The notes beneath the pieces were generated by a model that saw only the letters and a program-made list of their open reading frames with translations, was not told the origin of the DNA and made no database searches. The position numbers were made by a program, and so were the translations under genes. A stretch of 64,000 bases of DNA from Nelumbo lutea (taxonomy: Eukaryota; Streptophyta; Magnoliopsida; Proteales; Nelumbonaceae). This document shows positions 55,527 through 64,000 of the stretch, piece by piece (position 1 is the stretch's first letter; each line of letters opens with the position of its first letter). The stretch covers positions 26,838,378-26,902,377 of the forward strand of contig JAKGHH010000008.1 in NCBI GenBank assembly GCA_022828595.1, given 5' to 3'.

Positions 55527-57185
55527 AGGATATTCTTATTGGATCGGGCTAATGGATTTCCAACCCTACAACCCGTAAAACAATAGATAGTTTAGACGTT
55601 GATTGAAACACCTGACTTAAAAGGGAGTATTGATGTAACAGATGAATCTTTCTGGGGTGGCTGGCCAAATCTGAACCATTCTCTAACGGTCAAGAAAAAC
55701 GTGATGGATTCAAATTGGTAGGTGGCAAGGTGGGTCTCACCACCCAAATGCATGCAAGAAATGTGTTGAGTCGTACAAGAACAATTAATATCTATAGTCT
55801 ATGTAGTGAATGTAACATGCATAGAACATGGCCCACATTGTCATTTCTAGCTTGCTGATCCGACTACAGATTTATATCGAAGATTAAATTAATATTTTTT
55901 TTCATAATTTTGATAAATCAAGAAATTTGTATAAATACATAAAATTGGTAACAACACCATACCAAGCTAAAAAGCCTATAGACAATTTCTTAGGAAGAAC
56001 AAAATATACATAATTAGTGGACAAAAGAGAAGAAAACAACTTTTGCAATTGACAAATGGTAAGTTAAGAATCACCAACAGAAGAAACAACAATCTAAGCC
56101 TGAAGGGTCAATATATACTAATTTATTTTCATCATTTCCTTGTTTTGGAAAATGAAATCAATCTAATGTGTCCAACATTTCCAATGGATAGTGACATCGA
56201 AGATGTTCAACCCATTGGTGTGAAAGATTATCATCATCATCATCTAAGCCTTATGGCAACTATATGAGGTCAGCTACATGAATTTTGTTTCATTATTCCA
56301 TTCTATTTAATGCGATATCCTTAGAATCCATGACCTTGAAAAATATCCCTCTCTCACAAAATAGACTTTGTGAAGTTTTAGATGATATTCTTAGGATTTG
56401 ACCCAAATTTTATAAGTGGCTACTTAGAGGATGAACCATGAATTTGATCAAATTAAATCATGGCTGACCCAAAACATTGCTCTTCTCCTAGCAAATGCTA
56501 AGTTTGGGGTCAGATTTCAGCTTGAAATATGATCTAGATCTCACACTATGTTAAATAGGGTCTAGGGCTATTATAACTTGACACATGTTTCATAATTTTA
56601 CCCACCCTCTGATGGGCTTTAGGTTCCTACCTGGTAGATCAATTGGGTCAAAAATAGTATGCTCAGAAGCTGTAGACATCTTACCTTAATGCATTTAATG
56701 ATTTAATTGTGTGGTGAAGAAAAGTTTCTCTTTAATGTCTTTAACCCCCTAATACAGTAATAGTTGCATTGCCCCCCCCCCCACCTTAATTAAGAGGGCT
56801 AAGAGAGTTATGAGTTCAGATCATATGTAAACAAAAGACATTCTAACACCCTCCTAACATAATCTGACACTACACATCTCATTTACCATAGATCCAAATG
56901 AGATGTTTGGTGTCATATTATGTTGGGAGGGTGTTGGAACGTCTTCTGTTCACTACAGATCTGTCACCCACAAAATGTTCTAATATCTATATCCACTGAA
57001 CACCACCGTCATGTATTGGGAACATCTCCCTATAAATGAAAAGGGAGATATTTCTAACACGCAACTATAATGTCCGGTGGGTAGAGACATGACAATTTGT
57101 GGGTAACAGATCAGAGCCCTCTTTTGTTGGCAAGTGATCCAGACTCTAGAGTTATGAATCACTAGGCTGGAATTATTGACAAGAG
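55330..57185. other. Intergenic stretch with microsatellite and a small RTE remnant
   Basis: A TATA/GATA microsatellite is at 55494-55525. 56225-56330 on the minus strand reads DIALNRME and KIHVAD text next to a GATGATGATGATGAT run (56229-56243 complement), the same RTE-LINE tail as in ATG11 intron 4. GGGAACATCTCCC (57018-57030) and GGGAGATATTTC (57043-57054) form the recurrent hairpin core. No gene is seen. Confidence 0.55.
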
Positions 57186-57189
57186 TCAG

Positions 57190-58300
57190 TAGGTAGACAA
57201 TTCCTTATTAAAGCTTCACTTGTTTGATCATAAACAAGGTACAAAATTTTTCAATTTTCACAAATTTTACAATGAAAAATTAGTTCCTTTTACAATATAG
57301 AAAACAAAGTAAAAAATATGGGAATTAAACATTTCAAATCAAATGGGTTATATCATTGCCAGCCAAGCTTTCGAACAAGAATTTCCCACAAAGCAGACAA
57401 CCCATGTTGCCTTTATCATGTGCATAAACCTAATGATCTAAGAATGGAGCCAAGTTGGTTACAAAATATGTCATAAAAAAAAAAAAAATTTCTGACATGG
57501 TAGTTGTTTTTCTTTGAAATAAACAAAATCATAAGCCCAAAGTTTTCAAACTCTTGGAAAACATTTTGAATAGAATTTGACACTAAATTAGTTGAAGTGG
57601 GAAACTAATTAACATTTGATTTTAATTGTTTGAGAAAACAAATAAGCAAACAAAAGATCGGTGCCAAGTATTAAAAAGTAGCATGATTTCACATCAATAA
57701 TAATAAAATCTAGATGTTTACTAGAATCCAATTCTTAATTGGGTATTGTTCAATGGTACCATCTTAGTTATTGATTATTTATTAGGCATGATTAGTTAAG
57801 TTAGAAAATATTGAATCTCAATGTTATAAAAGTCTAATTTATAAGAGTCTGATTCTTTATTTGGGTAGTGTTCCATGGTCCCATATCTTAAAACTATAAT
57901 CATGTATCCTTTGACACCCTTACCTCTTACGCATTGGAGGAAAGTGCAGAATATAACTTAAAATTATATAGATTAGAGAGAATTCATGCTTCATTAATTG
58001 ACAATGTATTTTCATTGAATAAGCCCTTATCTCTCCCACTGCTCATGTCCTAATCTTTCTCTATCTTATCAAGAAGTGTCCATGCCAACACTTGTTAAAT
58101 GGATCACCACCAGCAGGTCTTATCAGTATCTGAAAGTTGTTGAGTGTTGAGAAAATATTTAGCTCATATATATCTGCATAGAGAGGTGATTATCCAGACC
58201 TTCAAACCAACTTGATAATTTGGGTTAGACAAGTGCTTCAATTCCCTTGTCTATGTCAACTATATGATCCCCACCATGTACTGAATATTAATACTACAAA
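57190..58300. repeat. Segmental duplication, unit 1
   Basis: It is parallel to 59540-60480. Matches in order: CACAAAGCAGACAACCCATG (57387) with 59645; CACATCAATAATAATAAAAT (57691) with 60100; GGGTATTGTTCAATGG; ACCACCAGCAGGTCTTA (58107) with 60327; GAGGTGATTATCCAGACC; and CCCTTGTCTATGTCAACT. Offsets of 2.2-2.4 kb differ only because of MITE insertions. It lacks the MITE found in unit 2. Confidence 0.8.
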
Positions 58301-58317
58301 ATATTATTAAAACATTA

Positions 58318-58699
58318 GGGTGCATTTGAAAATGATGCAAATAAGTGTGAATGCAAATATATAAAGTATAAAACGATGTATATAAATTGTAAAGTTGGGT
58401 TAGTTTTGCACTGACAAATTTACCTTCTTACTTAACTTTTAGTTGTAATGGGTGCAAAAACAAATTCCAATAAAGCATATTTTTTTTATCAAAAGCCCAC
58501 TTGAATGCAAATTTACTTCTTTTTTATTGATGTACTTTTACATCTTATTATCAATGTAACTATGCATTGGAAAATGTATTTTCTCTCATTTGTCAATTTA
58601 TAAATGTAATATTGCCAAACACAAGCAAAAGTGAACTAGAGTGCAAATTTACCTTGAACCATAATTTACACTCCATTTGCATCATTTTCAAACACAGCC
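58318..58699. mobile_element. Tourist-like MITE with 25-bp ends
   Basis: The ends are GGGTGCATTTGAAAATGATG and, inward from the right, GGCTGTGTTTGAAAATGATG, continuing with CAAAT. TTA lies on both sides (58315-58317, 58700-58702). It contains GTGCAAATTTACC-type words. It sits at the right edge of duplication unit 1. Confidence 0.88.
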
Positions 58700-58830
58700 T
58701 TAGAGTTCCAATATAATTGAAAGAAAAATCCATTGAAGAGTGCTTTATTTGCTTTGAAGCCAAGAATAATTGGGCTGGCCTGTGGAATATGCATTTGGAA
58801 TATTGATATGTATTTCACATCTATAGGGTT

Positions 58831-59320
58831 TAGGGTTGTCAATGGGTCGGGTCTAGTTTGGGATAGCTTATACCAGTCCCAAGCCAATTATTTAATCGGG
58901 ACAAAACATAGACTCGACCAAAATCCCATTTAATAATTGGGATAATCGGGTTTGACCCGATACACCTAATTAATATTGGCATATATAATTTTTATGTAAG
59001 ATAATTTAAAACTTGAGTTTTGGATAATATATAATCTTAATAAAAATGACAGTAAAATAGTAAATTATTTATATGTTAATAAATCAAGTATTTTTAACCA
59101 AATTTATCTTATATATTATCTATTAACTTTACCCAGCCCTTTAAACATAAAGCATAATAAAAATTATTTATTATTAATAAAATAATTCGTTCAAAACAAG
59201 CAAAAACCAAAGCTGTCTCAATATTATTATTAATCGAGACAAAATGACAGAATCAACATTAACATAATCATTTAGGTTCAGTTCAGTCAATCGGGTAGAA
59301 CCAACCCATTGACAGCTCTA
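58831..59320. mobile_element. hAT-like element, 490 bp
   Basis: The ends are TAGGGTTGTCAATGGGTCGG and, inward from the right, TAGAGCTGTCAATGGGTTGG. Subterminal GGGTCGGGT and ATCGGGT words are typical. The flanks ATAGGGTT and AAAAAGGT do not form a clear 8-bp duplication, so it is old or the boundaries are off. No transposase is present. Confidence 0.6.
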
Positions 59321-59539
59321 AAAAAGGTTAGACCACCACTAGATAGCTCCCAAAGCATAGGGTTACAATGAAAAATCAGTTTGAAATTTTGTAATACGAT
59401 CTCACAAGATGTTAGATGGCTCTAGGGCTACATGTTCTATAATTTCACCATATTGGTTGTGCATCCCACACGCGCTCCACAACACATCCAGGGAGATGTT
59501 CCCAATGCACGGTTGGGATGTACTGTGGGGAGCCAATTC

Positions 59540-60480
59540 AGACTCCAATTCCTTGAAGTTTCATTTGTTTGGTTATGGTATAATCTTTTCAAGCACGATT
59601 CCCTTATCATGAATAAACACCACCATTTTCAATTGTTGTTTCCCACGAAGCAGATAGCCCATGTTGCACTATCATGTGCATAAATCTAATGATCCAAACA
59701 TTCAACCCAAGCTGGTTACAGTTTTTGGAAACATGCTTGCACAAAAGTTGAAAAGAAAAAGAGAGAGAATCCCCAGGTTAAGGGGGTATTAACCTACATG
59801 TATGATTCCAAAAGCTGTCATATCATAGGTTAATTAGTTGAAGTGGGAAACTAAGGGTTTGTTTGGTTTATAATTGGAATAGAGCCTGAATCAGAATTGA
59901 CTTGAATGGATTTTCATTCACAAGAGGGGGAGAAAATGGACATTCTTTTAAATGAGAGAATAAATAGGAATGAAATTCTAATTCCGCCAAACCAAATATT
60001 TGGAATCAGAATATTGGACCATTCCGATTCCAATTTCAGACTGCTATTTCACAAACCAAATGGAGCCTAACATTTCAATTTAAAAAGTAGCATTATTTCA
60101 CATCAATAATAATAAAATCTGAGTTTACTGGAATCCAACTTCTTAATAGGGTATTGTTCAATGGTCCCATATTAGATTTGATTATTTATTAGACATGATT
60201 AGTTAGATTTGATTGTTCCATGGTCCCAGATTAGATCTGAGCACTTGGTGGGTCCAAGATGTTGGATCTAACCCGTTAATGGAGTTCCTGACCTCTAAAC
60301 ATGTATCCATTAGCACCCACTGTTCACCACCAGCAGGTCTTAGTTCATATCTGAACAGAGAGGTGATTATCCAGACCTTCAAACTGATTTGATAATTTGG
60401 GTTACCCAAATGTTTCAGTTCCCTTGTCTATGTCAACTCTATTATAGCCCCACCATGTACTGAATATTTGTACTACTACC
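59540..60480. repeat. Segmental duplication, unit 2
   Basis: The downstream partner of 57190-58300, in the same orientation. It carries the family A MITE at 59855-60067 where unit 1 is uninterrupted (GGGAAACTAATTAACATTT near 57600). Divergence is visible throughout, so the duplication is not recent. Confidence 0.8.
59855..60067. mobile_element. Tourist-like MITE, family A copy 4
   Basis: The ends are GGGTTTGTTTGGTTTATAAT and, inward from the right, GGCTCCATTTGGTTTGTGAA, flanked by TAA on both sides (59852-59854, 60068-60070). It is shorter than copies 1 and 3, with the same GGAAT/ATTCC interior. Confidence 0.88.
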
Positions 60481-60764
60481 CATTTTATTGAAATATTAAA
60501 ATTCCAGAAGAGTTTGAGTTCAGAGGTTGAACCTGCCCAACCTACATGAAATGTAAATGTCCAACAAATGCAGTACTAATTCATGGGTGATTTTGAGGCC
60601 TTGGTTCTCTTCCCCCTTTTCCTCCTATTTTTTATATTATCAAGGTTAGGAACTTCCAATTGTAGCAAATTGTGTGGTAAGTTCAGCAACTTTTTCTTAA
60701 GAGAATTCAAGTAAATATAGATTGAACCATAATATGAGCAAGATAACTATGATTATAAATTAAA

Positions 60765-60905
60765 TAGGACCCATGATGTAATGGTAAAATGATAAAATGT
60801 TAGGGTGTCAAGAATGAGACAGTGGGTTTGAGACTGACAGTGGCCACTTTGTGTGAAAAAAGTGCCAAAAGTTAAGACTGTGTCCAACCCGCCCATCTTA
60901 AGACT
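60765..60905 (+). mobile_element. tRNA-derived SINE (Au-like), decayed
   Basis: An A-box-like GATGTAATGGTA (60775-60786) and a B-box-like GGGTTTGAGACT (60824-60835) lie about 45 bases apart. They are followed by GGCCACTTTGTGTGAAAAAAG and GCCAAAAGTTAAGACTG, the body of a widespread plant SINE. No obvious tail or target duplication. The promoter boxes are mutated. Confidence 0.55.
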
Positions 60906-61779
60906 TGAATTGAAGGTTGTGTTTGAAAGCTGTGTGAATTATATACAGATCAATTTAAAAGGTATGGACAATGCAATTGAAAACCAGGATTATTGATCTA
61001 AATGTTTATATCACTTTTATATTTTATCAAAGTTAATGTTTATATCGATTATTAATGTAAAACTCAATATAAGTTGAATTTTACATTGATTTCCGATGTT
61101 TAATTACACTCCATCCAAATGACTACAAAACTAGACTGGAGTGCAATATAACACCAGTCCAATATTTACATTACAAACAAACACAGCCAAAATAGTTGTG
61201 AACAACTTTGGATAATGACCATTTAACCCAAAATAAAAGAAAGAGGAGAGAGAGAGGAGGCTGAATCTAATCCCAACAAAGGTCCCAACAACCGATTCCA
61301 ACAGGCGTTGCAGCTTTTCATCGGAAACTTCTCTCTGGAGGAAAGGGGAGAAGCTCCCAATGCATAGACCTGATCCAAACTGCAGAAATTATTTCTCCAT
61401 ATAAGATGAACCACTAGTTGAATGACCCAAACCGACCTGTTTTGATCACTGGACCGCTTAACTCCAATCCAATTCTAATATAACCAATAACTACATATCC
61501 ACCAAATCTCAAACTTGCTTGAAATATTCCTTATTATTTTCAATCATAAACCCTAGCCATTTCTTTCCTTAACCAGGAATCAACCTACCAGCTCCATTTT
61601 CTTTTCTTTTATTTTTAGGCAAAAGCCGGGGGCTAGGTCATAGATCCCGTAAAACAATACCTATATTCGAAGACTAGCTTGTCTCACATCCTACAATTAG
61701 AGGATTAGGAGTTTGGGATCCACTATAAATGAGTCCAGGAATGGAGAATAGTGAGGCCAAAGATCAACTTGAAACATAA

Positions 61780-61967
61780 TTCAATTATGGCCCGGATCCG
61801 GACATTGCTTTGATGAACAATTAATAATCATGTACAGTGATCAGAGATGCCCATACCCCATTGTTTATTGTTATCAGCCCCGGTTTCCTAGGTTTGCTTT
61901 GCGGACTTGTTCAATTATGGTTCGAATCTGGATATTTGCTTTGATGAACAATTAATAATCATGTACG
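61780..61967. repeat. Direct repeat of about 58 bp
   Basis: The segment TTCAATTATGGCCCGGATCC...ATTAATAATCATGTAC (61780-61837) recurs at 61909-61967 with a few changes (TTCGAATCTGGATATTTGC). About 70 bases separate the copies. Confidence 0.8.
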
Positions 61968-61984
61968 ATACAAATATGATCCAA

Positions 61985-63286
61985 TGTCGCCTACCCATAT
62001 GATAGGTAAATCACTTAACCATACCCTACACCATCATGTGCATAAGTGACCCATGGGCCATGGGTCCGAATCAATGGATAATGTAGGGGTGTTTGTAGTG
62101 TGGATGAGAAATTGGTGGATGTGGACTGATCCACAACAGACCCTATGGCAAAGATCAATCCACACCATATCATAGTCCACAGTTGTTCTAAATTGTCGAC
62201 AAATTGTGTGGATTATATTACACCATAGTCCACATCGTTCTAAACTGTGGACAAATTGTATGGACTAGACCAGTCCACATCCACAATAGTGTTCTATAGG
62301 CGTGGTGTGGACTAGTCCACAACACACTTTTTGATTCAATATATCTCATATACATTTATGAATGGTGTACACCAACATTTTAAAAAATGACTCGAAAACA
62401 AAACTGTTCTAGCCACTAGCTTTCGGGTGGATGGTCCAACTGTTTGGTTCGAACGGATGGTCGTTCTAACAAATAAATTAAAAAAATAGAAAAAATAATA
62501 ATTAAAAATAAAAAACAATCAAAACCATTGAACAAAACCACTTGCCTAGATGGTTTTTGGCCAAAATTGGGTTTGGGGTAAAACAAAACCGCTTGCCTAG
62601 ACGGTTCCTGGGCTGAATGATCCGACCGTCCAGGTCAACGATGGTTTGAAAACCTTGATCTATGCAATTAATCATAAATATCTCATTTTTGCATTTTATA
62701 TGATAAATATATTGAAAAATGTATCAATGAATTAATATTAACCAATAAATATTAATTTTTATAAAAACAATAGTAAAATAATTAAAAATTTTAAAAAAAT
62801 ATATTTTAAATATTTAAAATATTATTTTATTGATAAAAAATATTAAAATGTAAAACAGACAATAGGATTTCAACCTTTTAGGGAGAGTGTGAAGAAGTGG
62901 ATCAAAAATAGAATGTGGATGGCCCCTAACCATGAGTTTTTGCCGTGGATGAAAAATTGGGGTGTGGACGGGACTGGTCCACAATATAGCATGAACCAGT
63001 CCCGTTCACAACCAACAGAATAGGTGTTCATCCCGTGGATGAACATAGTGCCATCGTAGTTGGTTCTGAAATCTAATCCTGACCCACAAAATAATTAACA
63101 ATTTAGCAAAATAGCACCCTATCCTAACCTATGATTTAGTATGAGAATATTAATTGAAAGGCATGGTACCTAAAAAACTTTTAACTCATCTAAAGCTCGC
63201 ATGAATTTAAATGAATACCAATTGATTGGTTAGACACTTCCATGAATATTCATTCATTGGTTATCACTTTTTTAGGTATCATACCT
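61985..63286. repeat. Direct duplication, unit A (carries a 969-bp insert)
   Basis: 61985-62086 and 63056-63286 together match 63690-64000 in the same order (CCATACCCTACACCAT, GGGCCATGGGTCCGAATC, GTTGGTTCTGAAATCT, AACAATTTAGCA, GAATATTAATTGAAAGG, AGGTATCATACCT). The intervening 62087-63055 is absent from unit B. Confidence 0.85.
62087..63055. mobile_element. Insertion of 969 bp in unit A, likely a DNA transposon
   Basis: Unit B gives the empty site (GGGTAATGTAGTTGG), so GTAG is present at both edges here (62083-62086, 63056-63059). The outer ends carry GTGTGGATGAGAAATTGG and its partner CCCGTGGATGAACATAG. The interior is rich in palindromes (GTGGACTAGTCCACAAC, GTGGACTGATCCAC) and an AT-rich centre. 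No transposase is encoded and the family is not recognised. Confidence 0.6.
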
Positions 63287-63684
63287 GTTGTTGCCAAAGA
63301 TGGAGTCGAGGGCAACAAGGGGATTTTGTTGGTGTCTGATGCTGATGGATCTAACCTATGAGCAGGAGAAGAATATACGTCAAAGGCCCCGAGTGTTATC
63401 CCAAGGGTGGAGATTCTGACGATCAAGTCAGCCAAATGTCAAAAGAGGGGTTAAACTAGGCTTGAGACGAAGGCTCAACTTAGTCCTTAATAGCTAGGGA
63501 GAGTTCTTTTGGGATTCTGAATCCAAGAGAGTAAGTGCCTTTACCTTGAGATGAATATTCCCTTTTATAACTGAGCTTGCCTTAGAGTGATTGGAGGCAG
63601 TTAAAGATATACAGCTAAGATTCCATCTGACCAATAACACGTGGTGCAATCCGAGGCCTATCAAGAACACCTACGTCACTCCAT
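63287..63684 (-). mobile_element. LTR-like segment at the duplication junction, minus orientation
   Basis: On the minus strand TATAAAAG at 63569-63562 precedes a leader-like segment with CTCTTGGATTCAGAATCCC and TCGTCAGAATCTCC, GC-richer than both flanks. It lies exactly between the two copies of the duplicated segment, so a retroelement may have been part of the duplication. The frame at 63250-63435 is not a recognisable protein. Confidence 0.35.
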
Positions 63685-63689
63685 ATATA

Positions 63690-64000
63690 GATAAATCAGT
63701 TCATGCCCATACCCTACACCATAATTTGCATAAGTGATGCATGGGCCATGGGTCCGAATCCATGGGTAATGTAGTTGGTTCTGAAATCTGATCCTGATCC
63801 ACAAAACAATTAACAATTTAGCACAATAGCACCCTGTCCTGTGCTTTAGTATTAGAATATTAATTGAAAGGTATGGTACCAGAAAAAAAAAACTTATAAC
63901 CAATTTAGAACTCGCATGAATTTAAATGAATACTAATTGAATGTCTAAAATATTCATTCATTCGTTATCAGTTTTTTAGGTATCATACCTTTCAAATTTA
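63690..64000. repeat. Direct duplication, unit B (uninterrupted)
   Basis: It parallels unit A without the 969-bp insert and continues to the window edge, so its right limit is unknown. Small differences include an A run at 63883-63892. Confidence 0.85.

Noticed and set aside
1..64000. CRISPR arrays, operons, bacterial regulatory sites
   Set aside because: The window is plant nuclear DNA; the tandem and inverted repeats seen have no spacer-repeat structure.

Overview
The window is a stretch of nuclear DNA from a flowering plant. It is AT-rich and gene-poor, its genes have GT-AG introns, and it is crowded with plant-type transposons (Tourist MITEs, hAT, MULE, Helitron, L1 and RTE LINEs, a Ty1/copia element with an initiator-tRNA-Met primer site). 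The very long introns filled with LINEs suggest a woody angiosperm with a large-intron genome; that is inference and I cannot name the species. I could support only two protein-coding host genes, both on the minus strand.

Gene 1 (6632 down to 4516) is a four-exon gene whose splice phases all join. It encodes a protein of about 254 residues ending in a complete RING-H2 finger, a probable E3 ubiquitin ligase of a family I do not recognise. Its third intron holds two Tourist-like MITEs. A TATA box and a CACGTG motif lie just upstream. Gene 2 (49249 down to 28311) is ATG11, the autophagy scaffold of the ATG1 kinase complex. I could assemble all five exons, with phases matching at every junction, into a 1156-residue protein. 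The gene spans 20.9 kb because intron 1 is about 12.0 kb and intron 2 about 3.8 kb; both are largely transposon-derived.

Layout: 1-4300 is repeats (degenerate T-rich repeat, 76-bp tandem repeat, L1 fragment, a MULE with a hAT nested in one arm). 4516-6770 is the RING-H2 gene and its promoter. 6800-26800 has no convincing host gene: MITEs, a hAT element split by two end-to-end Helitrons (9886-15767), an LTR-like region with a hairpin cluster, an L1 remnant with a MITE inside its RNase H region, and a hAT carrying a decayed BED-finger transposase. 26818-27831 is a MULE with long inverted repeats and a MITE inside it. 28311-50100 is ATG11 with its intronic transposons, including a 5.8-kb copia element inserted in an L1. 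50100-64000 has no recognisable gene: LTR-like pieces, a hAT, MITEs, a SINE-like element and two segmental duplications.

The most useful general observation is that many insertions here come with an internal empty-site control: the other arm of an inverted repeat, a second LINE copy, or a duplicated segment without the insert. Their order and target duplications can therefore be read directly from this window. I found no clear new enzymatic system. The best candidates for something undescribed are the RING-H2 gene, the hairpin cluster at 19.1 kb and the small inverted-repeat families.
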